Shown one piece after another: positions 20,044 through 32,249 of a stretch of 64,000 bases of DNA. The position numbers and the translations under genes were made by a program. The stretch is from assembly GCA_014529385.2 (NCBI GenBank), contig CM043948.1:78354291-78418290 (forward strand), given 5' to 3'. How positions within the stretch are numbered: the stretch's first letter is position 1; every line of letters begins with the position of its first letter. Source of the stretch: Adiantum capillus-veneris. Lineage: Eukaryota; Streptophyta; Polypodiopsida; Polypodiales; Pteridaceae. The notes below the pieces were generated by a model. That model saw only the letters and a program-made list of their open reading frames with translations. It had not been told where the DNA came from and ran no database searches.

Positions 20044-22128
20044 AATGACACTTTATGGGGTCCCAACTAATCCTCTCAAAATACCCTCATACAATTTCCA
20101 ATGTGGTATTTGCTTTTGATTGCATAAATGGAATGTACCCACATGCAGTACGTCAAGTGCAAACTCTACAGACTCAAATAGGGAATGTCTTTGCAGTTAA
20201 TCCTCACAAAGAGGTGCCTTTAGGGCTGATTTGATGCACCATTGGATCCATTAGGATGTGGGAATGTCGATGGTCGTAGATCTTGGGTGTATTTGTGCTC
20301 CAAATATGACAAGAATGAAGAGATAAAAATTGGCTACAAAAACATAGATCTAGGACATATAATGCAATAGATTTGTCATGTAAACCTGGGCTCAAAATAA
20401 AAATCTCAATGACGTCGAGGGGAGTCTTGATGCCTGCCAAAGTACCCGACCACAATAAGAAGAATCTAGTGAGGCCAGATCCAAGTTGAGATGGTAGAAA
20501 AATGGCCAAAATTTGAAAACACCAGGGATCAATTTGAAAACACTAGAGAATCATCTCTACATGCACAAGCGCTACGCTAAAAATCTATAAACAATTGTTT
20601 CTCTAGTTCCAAAAATGCTGGGTGGATCTTGGCACTTGTTGCAGTTCCTAGAAACTCTAGGCTTGATGCTACCTTTACATGCATCTTATAAACTCCTTTA
20701 GGCAGGTCAAATGTTCCACCAAATCCAGAAATAAATAATAGAAATGATTTATTAATAAGAGTTTTACCAGGGCTATGTTTCTGGTGAAACGATCACACAT
20801 CTATCCACCTAAGAATCCGATCAACGTGGGGAGTGGTTGCTTGTATAGTAGGATGGTCCAATCTTAGATATATTTCTATGATACCTTAGAGGAAATTTTG
20901 AGAGCATTGGATGTCATCAATATGAGACTTAGGTGTTGCAAGATAAAGAGCACACTAGGTATGAGGCATATCCGATAGACTTGGGGACTGCACATGGGCT
21001 GGCCACCTTGAATGGCCTCTAGATATTTGTAGGATGGAGTGGGTTCACCTATTTTCCTCATAAACATGGATCTAGAACAATGGATAATATTTTTATTCAG
21101 TTGAGTTTTATATCCTCTATTCAGGACTTAACAATTGAGCCTAGGTCTATCGAGGAAGCAGTACAACATGACCTCCTCACATTTACCATCCCATTTTGGT
21201 TCAGCATAGCTTGAATACCTCCGTTCTAGTTATCCTTGAATGCATTCTCCCTATCTCTCACACAGACAAAGATCACTAGACTCATACATCAGGATCGGAT
21301 TCAGCTAGATATCAGAAGCACATGTATACAACCAATAGAGGAGTTAGGCATGAAGATGGCTTTCTATAGCAATAATCTTCTCTAACTAGGGATACAATGT
21401 GCTATTGACCATATTTTTACATCATCGCAACAGTTAGAGACTGAGACAGATAAATTTAGGAGAGTACCAACAGAGGCTAGGATGTGCTAGTTGTATCATA
21501 TAGAGATAGAGACAAAGATAGAGTGAAATAAAATTTGTCATTGTTTGATATACTATGAGATACAAGGTCTCTTTCATTGTCTATTCAAACAAGGATTTGA
21601 ACCGTTGGATTGTGTCATGAGATATCAAAATCAGAACTGCCTTGGGCTATTTTTACTAGAGTTGCGTAGACACATGGAGAGTCCCTTGAGGAGATCAGGC
21701 AGTAGGAGACATTCATAGAGGGAGATCACTGACTTCTTAAGAGTAGGGATAAGGAATTCAAGTGAGGAAGCTTTATAACAAACTTTAGATCCTACCTATA
21801 CCAGAGGTATATTAGTTGACAGAGCCATTGATCTTGGAAGATCTAGACATCCACATCTAAGGGCTAATTTCATATGTAAGTCTTCACAAAAACAACACCA
21901 CAAGATTTTTCAAAGAAACACACAATCAAAGATTACCAAGTAAAGGTAGATACCCTAGAAGATTTTAGATCATTCCCCAATGAGGCGACCAGTTTTTGAA
22001 GAAAAGGATATGATGTCATAAAAAAATGTTAAGCTAATACGAATTGGGAAAACACTTATTATTTTTTATAAATCAGGAATATTGTAACTCATATTTTGTA
22101 GATAAACCTTGTAATTGATGAGCCAGGA
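20044..22128 (+). pseudogene. Decayed plus-strand coding sequence, family unknown
   Basis: Stretches read as protein on the plus strand with isolated stops. About 20107-20232 includes DCINGMYPHAVRQVQTLQ. About 20940-21220 includes KHGSRTMDNIFIQLSFIS. About 21330-21710 includes KQGFEPLDCVMRYQNQNC. I do not recognise the family. The block lies directly upstream of an LTR-like repeat, in a position that would suit the 3' region of a retroelement, but no RT or integrase motif was found. Confidence 0.4.
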
Positions 22129-22857
22129 CTTCAATCTTCAAGATTGTATCAACCTGTCATTACCTATCTTTAGTTAGAGATCCTAGAGTATTAGTTTTGA
22201 CCACCAAAAACCTTGGCTAAAGTATAAAAACCAATTTTTGTAACTTTTTATTAAGTTTTGGATAATGAAATACGCAGCATGAGCTAACGGTGCTTACTTC
22301 TCTCCTTCTCGCGCTTCCTACTCCCTCTCCTATTGTCACATTATAGTCGCCTTTGTTGCATTGTAATCGCAGCAGGTAAGAGCTCTACGTGTTTGACGTG
22401 AATACATCACAGTATTTTGTAGCTTTGGGCATCACCGACTTGTGGCCTAATTTCATCATAAGTAGTAATTTACATCAAAATCAAAAACTAAGCTAGGTGG
22501 GGTATTGGGGCATCATTTCTAAGCATTTAGGTGCATTCTGGGTCAAAAACGACTAGGTCACAAATCCACTTCTGTTAATAATCACGATTTTGGAACTTGA
22601 CCTAAAGTAGGATTTGAGACCATAAGCATGTGTTCTTAGTTCTTATAAACATGTGCTAGAAGTTTCGTTACGTTTGGATGTCATTTGATGCTGTAACGGA
22701 TGTGATTTGTTTACCGATGAGCGATTGGCTTTTGGTGATTTCAGTCACTTGAGTGTAGCTTGAGTTAGATGCAAGTTGTCTATTGTTTTCCAAGAGATTG
22801 ACACCCTCTTGTAGCCTCTATGCACTAGTTGAGTCAGCTTTGTCCCATGGATCAAAG
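22129..22857 (+). repeat. LTR-like dispersed repeat with TATA box and splice donor
   Basis: About 730 bp with an inverted copy at 61879-62850. It contains CTAAAGTATAAAAACC (TATA box near 22218) and, downstream, GCAG|GTAAGAGC, a consensus 5' splice site that the other copy also keeps. A promoter followed by a spliced leader fits the R-U5 end of an LTR. Exact LTR ends and target duplication were not established. Confidence 0.55.
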
Positions 22858-24640
22858 AGACCTAAACTAGGAAAAAACACGAGTGTCTTGTGAAGTTATC
22901 CTTTAACTTCCTCTAGGATCTCCTAGAGTCAAAACTTTCTTTTAGAAACCGTATAGCTTAAGATTGTCGTCTTTTTCTATGTAGAGGTATCTTGGAAGTA
23001 ATTGTATTTTTCGAGTGCCTTTAGGATTGTAGGATTGTAGAACTAGGATTTTGAGAATGATTGATAGACGGGACAAGTCTTAAGATCAATGCTCAAAAAA
23101 CCATAAAAACAAGAAAACGAGTGTTCGTGGACACTTCCCACAACCCCATTGCATGAGAACCTAGGAGTAGGGTAAGTAGGATCCGAGGTTGATTTCAGAA
23201 CATTGCTCTCTCCGAGAGAATCATTGTGAGTTGTTATTTGAAGTTGCAAAATTTCAGATCTACGGCTAGAAATAGCACGAAAAGACTCCAAACCACTCAA
23301 TCCGACACGAGAGTATGCTTAAAAGTTGTATGAACGAGTGGGTAAGCTCAAGGACCCTTTGCGGAATCAGGTTACAGACAAGGAATCAGTAGCTCGATAG
23401 AAGTTGCAATCAAGTTATTCGAAAGAAATTGACAAAAAGTCAATCCACAGGTAAGTATTCTATCCAGGGCTTCACAAGTCTTTATGAACCTTAGATCTGG
23501 TCGTGTACTAGGAAATCATATCATACTTGGAGAAACCTCTAGTAGAGTATCCACTAAGAAAGAGTGAATCAATGCAATTCCTTGCACACTATCCTTGAAG
23601 AAGTCTTAGACACTTTTTCAAATTCAACATCTGAAATGTCTTGCTATTCGACTCATTCAGAAACCGGAATGACAATGCGCTATAAGCATATACTCTCAAT
23701 TTATAAGACTAATCGCCAAGGAGCTCTGGTTTACCTAGATCCTAACTAAGAGTATGCTATTCACATTGATGACCATGGTATTGAGTTCAAAGAAGAGACC
23801 AGGGCAAGCAAACAAGGAAAAACGTACATAGATAGAAACGGAACTCAGAATTACAAGTCTAAGACCCTGATGTTATAGAAAAATGGGGGTTAGAAGTAAA
23901 TAGCATAATTCCAGATATGATCGCAAAAGAAGGACCACCAATTTTAGATATTCAGGGATACGATCAAGTTGATTTGAAGCCTTTGAAACGGCTTAGTACT
24001 GATAATCTTAGAATCGGAGTCTATTGTTGGGAGGATAGAAATGTAAAAGATCTATTGTGGACTTTTCATGCTAAATCAGGACAACTAACACTCATGAAGA
24101 TCATCTATATCTTCAAGATCAAGGATAAGGGATTAGAAAATCTACCAACCTACCTGTTTAGGGATTGGTATAACAACAACTTTGCTATGATGACTCCTGA
24201 GGAGGTAGAACAAACCTAATACCAAGGGTATTCCATAAGGGATTGGATATTGGGCCAAGGACCAGAAACTATCCCAAGAGATGAACACCGTGAGAGATCA
24301 TCTAAGAGTAATGTTAAGAAGCAAGAAACCACCTCATCAGAAAGAAAATCGGGTGACACTAAGGCCAGCCTAGGGCTACATGAGTCACTATTTCAACCAG
24401 ACTGATTTGGAGGACTTGGAACAGGACCAACTACCAAGAGACCGGGAGTTGAACCAAATAGACGCATCAAACTAGCTAATTTTTAAAAATGGGTCAGGAA
24501 ATATAGTGGATTAGGAGATCCATATAACCACTTAGCAAGCTTTAAGCAAGTGCTAAGAGCGGAGCGTATATTCAATTTCCATACTGAATTTGAGGGGTTT
24601 GGAATAACATTAGAAGGAAAAGCATTAACACCCTTATACT
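22858..24640 (+). pseudogene. Decayed ORFs ending in a gypsy gag fragment
   Basis: Downstream of the LTR-like repeat, several frames read as protein between single stops: 23564-23746 (THSETGMTMRYKHILSIYK), 23760-23875 and 23917-24216 (DIQGYDQVDLKPLKRLSTDN). They are unidentified. At 24467-24628 a gag-type capsid fragment is clear: KWVRKYSGLGDPYNHLASF, then EFEGFGITLEGKAL, the pattern of gypsy Gag DPxxHLxxF ... LxGxAL. One TAA lies just before it. The frame then runs into unrelated GC-rich DNA. The order LTR-like repeat, unknown ORF, gag suggests a 5' fragment of an unclassified gypsy element. Confidence 0.5.
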
Positions 24641-25330
24641 GTTCAGCCCCTTGTCGGGTGATCCTTCCAAGCATGGCCAACAGCCTTATGACCCTCACCC
24701 TTCGATATGGTGATCACGAACTTACATCGGTACAAGACTTTGCCAACCCCGCTTTATATTAGACCTGTTCTCAGGTCCCCTCCTCAACAACGCCCTATAG
24801 GTTGGCCCTTCAACTCGCCTCCCTCCATTGGCAACCCTCGGCCCCTCTTGTGCGGGCTCCCCTTGCAGCCCACGCCATCCTCAACAGATCGTGACTCTTT
24901 TCTCTCTTACTGTGGCCCTTGATGCCATTATACCCCTGTGACCCCAACACCCTGTACCCACTTGCAACCTCCTTCATGCAACCCACGGCCTTGGAGCTTC
25001 TCTCCCATTTGAATTAATCAGCTCGAGCTCTCTTTGCAACACAGGAGCTATCCCTCCTCTATGCCTTGTTCTTTGAGCAGCCTCCCTCTACACCTCGCCC
25101 TTGTGAGCTGTGGCCTGCTCTCTTTTAGAGCTCTCCATCTCGGCTTCTACAGCCCACCTCCAATGAGTCCTCGTGCTACTGAATGGATTTTTTGAACCGC
25201 CGCTTGGTCTGCAGCGCTCTCCCATATGCCTTCCAGAGTACCTAGAGGTCCCAATACAAATGCCCTCCACAGTACCTAGAGGTCCCAATACAAATTAGTA
25301 GACCCGCCTCATATTTACCCGTAGCCCCAT
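24641..25330. other. GC-rich unassigned DNA with a 33-bp tandem duplication
   Basis: Pyrimidine- and C-rich sequence unlike its AT-rich neighbours. The block AGTACCTAGAGGTCCCAATA occurs twice in tandem at about 25230-25295. No gene recognised. Confidence 0.5.
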
Positions 25331-25375
25331 AGAGTGTACAACAGCAGGTCATCAAACGAGGTGGCAATAGGAGAT

Positions 25376-25813
25376 GAAACTGACGCTAGAGAATTTCCCT
25401 ACGTTACCGGTAGAAGCCTATCAAAAGGCGCATGTTTGATATAGGGGGTGGTTGAAGCACCCCCCAACGAAAAAATAGATTTGGGTTTGCCAGGAAATGC
25501 GGAGCAGTAGCAGGAGGCATTGCTCGGCTATGGGGCGACCTTTAATTTCATCGAGGGCCCTCCAAAGGAACCGCTAGAGGACCTATGGGGGAGCCCTCAA
25601 TCGGCTACGGCAAGTGGGGGCCTCAAGATAGCTCCCCTCCTTGGCTTCTGCAGCATGCCCTCTTTTAATTATAGAGATTTGCAAGTGCCTCAGCATGGCT
25701 CCACTCACCTCGCCTCGCAACACATTTCCCTTCCCTTTGCTGGCGGGGCCCACGTGCAGGCCACGCTCATAATCATTGCAGATGATCAAAAAACCTTTTT
25801 GATTTCCCTTTGA
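25376..25813 (+). pseudogene. Possible coding remnant, unknown
   Basis: The frame from ATG at 25376 reads MKLTLENFPTLPVEAYQKAH and stops. A second frame reads on from about 25441 (PPNEKIDLGLPGN), crosses one TAG at about 25507, and continues to 25810. Composition is protein-like in the first 80 codons. Family unknown. Confidence 0.3.
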
Positions 25814-26940
25814 TTTTGAAAAATAGGGGACGACTCCCACCAAGTGACATTGATCGATTTTGCGGTTTCTCCTTGTGGCTTTTCACAGCTCCATGAAATC
25901 AGTGGGGAGCACATAGCTGGGTCCAAAACTTGCTTTATTCCACCAATTGACGGAGGATCACCTCTTAGCTCATGAACAAGCTTGGTGGTCGTCCACTATA
26001 GCTTTGTACTCCTCCTTAGAATGGTATCACAAAGCAATCTGGACTAGGTAGACTTCAATGATATGTATGGCTTATCCTTGGCCAAATCCATTGGTCACCA
26101 TCCGACAAGATTGCAACATAATGAGGTATGGGATTGGCTCATCCTCAAAAGTGACCATAAAGCTTGAACTTTAAAATAATATCACATTTGCCAGATCTAC
26201 CAAAGACCGCACTAGATTTGTAGCACCCAAACTCTATACACTATATTGTGGCCTTTTGATTGAATCTTTACACGAGGAGAGCGCTCTCACTACCTGCCCA
26301 CACAATATGGTCGCCAATATGCTTGATGGTCGAACAGGAGCTTCAAAATATATTGATCTTAGGACAGAGAAGCCAAATAGGTTCAATTTTTGAATCTTTC
26401 ACTCGAACACACCTGGAATCCGCTTTAATATCTGCTTAGACATTCCCTATGTGGTTGACCATGGGGCTACTCGACTTCCAGATGCATTGAACGGGAGCGA
26501 GCAATTTGAAATCCATCAGCATATATTTAGAACATTTCGACTCTTGGCACAATGAGTCTCTCATTTTGCTTCTCTTAATGCGAGGGAGTGGAGAGTTTCT
26601 CGACTAATGGAGACCACCCATCTTTGACTGACAACCTGATCCTGTCTCCACTTTCCACCCCACCCTCACACTTTTTAGCTTGTTCTCTAATTACTACCAC
26701 ATTGTTTTACATATACAAATAGTGTTCCTTAATTAATTCTAGACACAGGTTCTTTTATACAGCCCTTCAAACAATACCAAAACAATTCAAACAAGGCCTA
26801 ATGAAGACATCCCTATAATTCCACAAAAAGAACTTTTACAATTTCTTATAAGTTTGTTGCTACCTGCGGACTCCCTCTAACTAACCAACAGAGCCTTTGC
26901 AAAGGATTTATTTGCTAATCACAAATTGTGAAACCTTCCC
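25814..26940. other. Unassigned DNA
   Basis: No gene or repeat identified. A few plus-strand stretches (for example near 26330-26600) are open between widely spaced stops, but no motif is present. Confidence 0.4.
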
Positions 26941-26950
26941 ATCCCTTTGA

Positions 26951-27140
26951 TCGCGAGGCATCTTGCTAATTGCCAGGCATCCCACTACCTGTGAGGCATC
27001 CCGCTAACCGCGAGGCATCTTGCTAACCTCCAGGAGTCCCACTACCCACCAAGCATCCCGCTAACCGCGAGGATCAAAAGAGAGCCGATAACCTCCACTT
27101 AGTCTCCGCTAATCGCGGAATCACCTCGCTAACCGCGAGA
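26951..27140. repeat. Degenerate minisatellite
   Basis: About ten degenerate units of 17-24 bp around GCTAACCGCGAGGCATCCC, alternating with CCACTACC variants. The CGCG and GCTAAC cores are best conserved. Confidence 0.75.
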
Positions 27141-27497
27141 CACAAAAGATATTCATCCAATAATTCCTCTCCTTAAATGATTCTTCAAACATGATCAACC
27201 AACTCCTCATGTCAACTAGTATTAACTTATCAAACGATAACAGGTTATCAAGCAATAACAATTTAATAAACAGTGATAATTTATCAACAGTCCTTTCACT
27301 AATCTATGAAAACATATGCTTGTTTCTTGCGATAGAATCACGTTTCTTGGAGGGTTTAAGGGGTTCCCTATGCTTGACTTCCCGGGTCTACATGAATAAC
27401 AATGCAAAATTATAAATTTGTCTTACCAAATTAGCGACATGTTTGATTACCTCCCGTATTTGAGGTTTGACAATTTCACCTTCTTTTGGAGTTGATA

Positions 27498-29063
27498 TGT
27501 AACATTTAATGGCCTAATAACTTGTGTGTAGCGGAAATTAGCATGAACATAGTGGGCATTTCACTAGAATACATTCCTAATGAGAATTACAAGAGTGCTT
27601 GGGTGGAGAGAGCAACAAAAAGCATAACACCTAGTTAGATAGCATCAACAATACTTTCAAAAGAGAGAGAAATTAAGCTATTGACAACAATTGAGGACCG
27701 GATTTTCATGAATCCGGTTCCCCCTCCAAAAGGCTTTCTATTATGGTTTCTCCCATGAAGAGAGACATTGTACATACAATTCTTTGTGTTCCTTCAAGAC
27801 TAGCTAGTGCAATGAAGATGAAAGCTTCATGCACTAAAAAAAACACTTAGCAAACACAACTTGAATTATCCCTGTTCTCAGACCAAAGACCTCACACACC
27901 TTCGAAAATGGTGAGAGCTAGTAGGGTATGAGAGTAGATTGAGAGGAAGAATGAGTATCTTACGAGAAAGATGTACATATCCTCACATAATCACTCATAT
28001 TACCATAGCTTAGCTTAGTAATTAGCTTGGTAGAGGAGATGAGCATGCATTGAAGCTTGGCTCTTGGTTGGATTTACATCCACAAGCCAAGAGTGTGTCG
28101 ATGTCGGCTTCTATCTCACAAGCTTGGAGTAGGTGATGAGCTCTCCATTAAAGCTTGGGAAGAGATAGTATTCTCTTTCTTCACACATGAGATTGTGTGA
28201 GTGTGTGTGTGATAATTCCTTGCAAAAATCATCCCCCTCTCTCTCCTGGGCGACCCCTCTTGCTATTTGCTCTTGCAGGCTCCCCATTGGACCTCCCCAA
28301 GTCAAGCCAATGGCTATTAAGTAGCACAAGTGATAGCCTTCTGACATGTATCCCCCTTTTCCCTTTTGTGAGAGTTTTAGGTAATTTAATAATTAAACTA
28401 AACTCTCATTGGACCCCTTTGCCTCCTCGCCAATAGGAATTAGGCAAGCCATTGGGCTCCTGAATGCTCATTGGACCCCTTTGGAGACTGTCCAATAGTC
28501 TTCTAGGAGACTTACTTCTCATTGGTTCTTTTACTAAGTGTTTTTTAAATTAATTAAATTAGATTTACTCTAGCCTAATTCTCATTGGTCCACCTCCAAG
28601 TCCATCCAATAGAAATTGGGCACACCTTGTGGGCATCTGGGCTAGGGAGCTTACATGTGTCCCTAATTCCCTTTGTGTAAAGGGAGCCTGTATGTGTGTG
28701 TGTGTGAATTTCTCTCTCGTTCCCTAGAAGAAGGTCTCACCCCCTCCCATGTAGGGATATGCAAAGACTTTTTAGTTACACACAAAGCATCCAATTTCCC
28801 CTAGGGTTGACCTTTGGACACAACCTTTGAATTTTGGAACCTTAGCACTTTGGAAGTCTTAATGGGCTGAACCTTAGGGTCTTTTTAGCCCATTGTTGCA
28901 CATGGCTCTTTTGCAGATGGCCCCTCCTTTGGATCCCTATTGAGGCCGGTCTGCTAGCTTAACCAATAATCTAGCTTTTTCTCCCCTGGCACTTCCCCAC
29001 ATTAAATGATCAGTTTAATATGAGAAAATCATTTAGGAGAATTAGATATTGATTATTATGACA
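27498..29063 (-). repeat. 3' LTR of element 3
   Basis: 1,566 bp, colinear with 34881-36476. Related LTRs occur in element 4 (38956-40242) and at 62853-63650. Confidence 0.92.
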
Positions 29064-29077
29064 TTACCTCTCTCTTG
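29064..29077 (-). promoter_or_regulatory. Polypurine tract of element 3
   Basis: The sense strand reads CAAGAGAGAGGTAA immediately before the 3' LTR. The same tract precedes the 3' LTR of element 4 at 40243-40256. Confidence 0.75.
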
Positions 29078-29420
29078 AAATCATAGTCATCCTCGACTAT
29101 GGTGTAGAGAAGATAAAGCATATTCATGAGTCCTTTTCTTAGTGAGTAGAGGATCCCTATGTTACCCTACGGCATCATTCCACAATGGATGACTAGTCCA
29201 TTTGGCGCTTGAGAGCCTTAGGCTGCGGCAAGCATGTCTGCACATTAGTCCTATCAATCTTCCATAGTAGAGTGACAAGCTCTACTTGGTGTTTGGGAGA
29301 CGTCGTCTCCGCAAACTTGATCTAAGCATGCATACTACTTCATTTTTGTGCACAATAAAGAAAAAGAGAGTCTTATAAGACAAAAACACTATGTTCATTT
29401 TTAACATTTTGTACATTTGC

Positions 29421-30872
29421 TTACTCTTGGGAAGCATTGTAAGCATTGACAAGGTTTAGGTTATCCTTTAATTGTATGCCTTGCATCCATCTAGCATCTT
29501 CAAAAGGATAATTCTTAAACTTAATAAGATATCGTTGGATAGTCTTACCGCCTCTTAATACCTTGTCTTCATGTCGGAGAATGGACTCGGGCTGCAACAC
29601 CTCCTCTTGGTCCTCGATCTCCTGTGGGTCTTCAATAGTTGGTTCTTGAGGTGGCTCTCCTTTGTAAGGCTTTAATCGGATCACATGGAAAGCATTGTGT
29701 ATGAGCCAATGATTGGGAAATTTGAGTTCATAGGCCATCTCATTGATTGGCCTAAGAATCTGGAAGGGACCATAGTACCTTTTTGCTAGTTTAGCATAGT
29801 ACTTTTGGTGGCCCGTAGGATTCTTTCCCACCGTGTGCCTCAATCGAGCCTTGGGAAACTTTAACAAGACCCAATCAATTTCTTTAAATGCTTGGGCTCT
29901 TTTGTGCTTGTCGGCAACAGCCTTTTGCCTTTGCTGTGAGATAGAGATAGCATCCTTAATCTCTTGAAAAGATTCTTGTAGGTCTCGGCTATACTCATCT
30001 GCAGCGAAGATCTTCCCATGTACTTTAAGTAGCAAGGGACTTTTTGATCTTCCCTCAATTACCTCGAAAGGTGCTTTTCCCATGGAAGTATGTACAGTGT
30101 TATTGTAAGCATACTCCACTAAGGGTAAGTACTTCTCCCATTGGGATCTTTGATCTACTTCCGTTACATAGGCTTTAAGTAGATCGAGAATTGTTAGGTT
30201 AGCTATTTCACTTTGGCCATCCGTTTGTGGATGATAGGCCGAAGAAAAGTTTAGCCTTGTTCCTAAATTATCAAAGAGAACCTTCCAGAAATTACTGGTC
30301 ATTCTAGGATCTCTATCCGACCCTATGGACATTGGCAAGCCATGGTACTTGAAAATTTGTGAAATGAAGAGGGTTGCCATTTGATGGGCTTTGATAGTAT
30401 TTTTGACAGATATAAAATGAGCTTATTTACTGAACCTGTCTACTATCGTCCATATTCCCGTATTCCCATGGATAGACTTAGGCAATCCAGAGATAAAATC
30501 CATGGATATGCTCTCCCATGGTGAATTAGGGATTGGCAAGGGTTGAAGCAATCCAAGTTGCTTCCCTTTATCAAATATTGTCTTTTGGCATACCACACAT
30601 TTAGAAACATACTCTTGTATGTTCACTTTCATGGTAGGCCAATAGAAATATGTTTCAATTCCCTTTAAGGTAGACTGAATTCCCCTATGCCCCGCACAAG
30701 GTGGAGCATGAGATTCATACATTACTTTCTCACGTAGTGAGTTAGTAACACATAGTCTATTGCCATAGAGAAGATAACCATCTTGTAAGGTAAATGGTTC
30801 TTCTTTCTTTCCTAAGGCAAGGGCTGAAATCGCATCTCTAAAATCGGGATCAATAGCGTACTCGTCAATCAT
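29421..30872 (-). pseudogene. int: Element 3 integrase with chromodomain, one internal stop
   Basis: 30872-30423: HHCC finger (HAPPCAGHRGIQSTLKGIE, then CVVCQK) and the first catalytic Asp in SISMDFISGLPKS. A stop at 30423 interrupts FSK-AHF. 30380-29421: SDRDPRMTSNFWK with the second Asp, YHPQTDGQSEIAN with the catalytic Glu, then a GPY/F module (KRYYGPFQILRPINEMAYEL). The end is a chromodomain-like segment (SILRHEDKVLRGG, then IQRYLIKFKNYPFEDARW). The DDE residues are all kept. The chromodomain identifies the chromovirus branch. Confidence 0.88.
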
Positions 30873-30882
30873 TGAAGATAGA

Positions 30883-32249
30883 TCATTTGTGATTTTCTAT
30901 GGAAACCGCATTCACTCTCGGCCATCTTGAGAGTGCATCAGCTACTTGATTATGCTTGCGAGCAATGTGAGCAATATGAAAATGAAATTGCGAAAGGAAA
31001 TTTTCCCACCTCATTTGTTTGTCGGAGAGCTTGGTCTGCGTCATGGAGAGCTTTGGTGATCCGTTCCCAGAATGAACAGAGTCCCCAATAAATAGTGCTT
31101 CCATGAGTCCAAGGCATGTAGAACTGCAAGGAGTTTCTTTTCGTATATGCCTAGAGCTTGCTCAACAGGGTCGAGCCTTCGACTCTCATAGCCTATGGCG
31201 TGCCCTTCTTGGAGCAAAACAACTCCAAGGCAATCACCACAAGCATCACATTGGACCTCAAATGGTTTTAAGAGATCCGGTAGTGTAAGCACAGCTTGAG
31301 AGATAAGCTTTTCGAAAGCATTGTTCTCCTTAGCAGACCGTGTATACCTAACTCTTTTCTTTGTTAGGTCATGTAATGGTCCCACAATTTGTGAGAACTT
31401 TTCTATGAAGCGTCTATAGTATGCACACATACCGATAAAGCTTCTTAGTTCATGAAGATTCCTTGGTTTAGGCCATCCTTTTATTACCTCTAACTTTGAT
31501 GGATCCATTTGGATGCCATCTTGAGAGATAATGTGACCTAAATACTGAATATTTTGCAAGAAAATTTCACTTTTCTTTCGATTAACATAAAGTTTATTCT
31601 CTCTCAAAACTTGAAATATTACTTGGAGGTGTTGCTTGTGTTCGTCTAATGAATTAGAGTAGATGATAATATAATCAAAGAACACTCCAGTGAAGGTTCG
31701 ATGAGGCCTAAACAGCTTCTCCATCAAGCGGTTGAATGTGGCTGGTGCATAGGTCAAGAAAAAAGGCATGACAATGTATTCGTAAAGACCAAATGTGGTG
31801 CGAAATGCGGCCTTTACAATGTCTTGATCAACTATCCTTATTTGATGACAGCCACTTTTTAGGTCAATCCTACTGAGGTAGGTCGATCCTTGTAGCTTAT
31901 CAAATAGGTCTTCTACCCATGGAACGGGAAAACTATTCTTGATAGTGATCCTATTTAGTCTATAGTCGACACACATGCGATATGTGCCGTCTTTCTTTTG
32001 CACTAATAGCACAGGTGAGCAAAATGGAGATGAGCTAGGCCTAACCATGCCCTTCTCAACTAGCTCATGCACTTACCGCATAATCTCCTCTTGTTGAGCT
32101 TGAGAAACTCTATAAGGAGGTTTGTTAGGTGGTGAACTTCCTGGAAGAAGTTCAATTGCATGGTCATCATTACCTCGTTTAGGAGGTAGCTCACAAGAGA
32201 TGTCGTCAATAAAAACATCTTGAAACCCCTTGAGAAAATTGGATAACTA
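30883..32249 (-). pseudogene. pol: Element 3 reverse transcriptase and RNase H, broken
   Basis: RT: MCVDYRLNRITIKNSFPVP, STYLSRIDLKSGCHQIR, MPFFLTYAPATF in place of the usual MPFGLTNAPATF, and FFDYIIIYS at about 31660-31686 where FFDDI is expected. The second catalytic Asp is therefore Tyr (GAT to TAT). A stop lies just upstream of the RT block (near 32074). RNase H: QCDACGDCLGVVL and YEKKLLAVLHALDSWKHYL; the frame breaks near 31090-31040 and resumes with HNQVADALSRWPRVN. DNA synthesis by this copy is not expected. Confidence 0.87.

Noticed and set aside
20204-21067. Minus-strand frames of 101 and 63 codons
   Set aside because: The plus strand reads better as decayed protein over the same bases; neither minus frame has a motif.
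24640-25330. Protein-coding gene in the GC-rich block
   Set aside because: Frames are Pro/Leu-rich translations of C-rich DNA with no motif and no continuation.
26951-27140. CRISPR-like array
   Set aside because: Units are degenerate, of variable length and without unique spacers; the context is eukaryotic.
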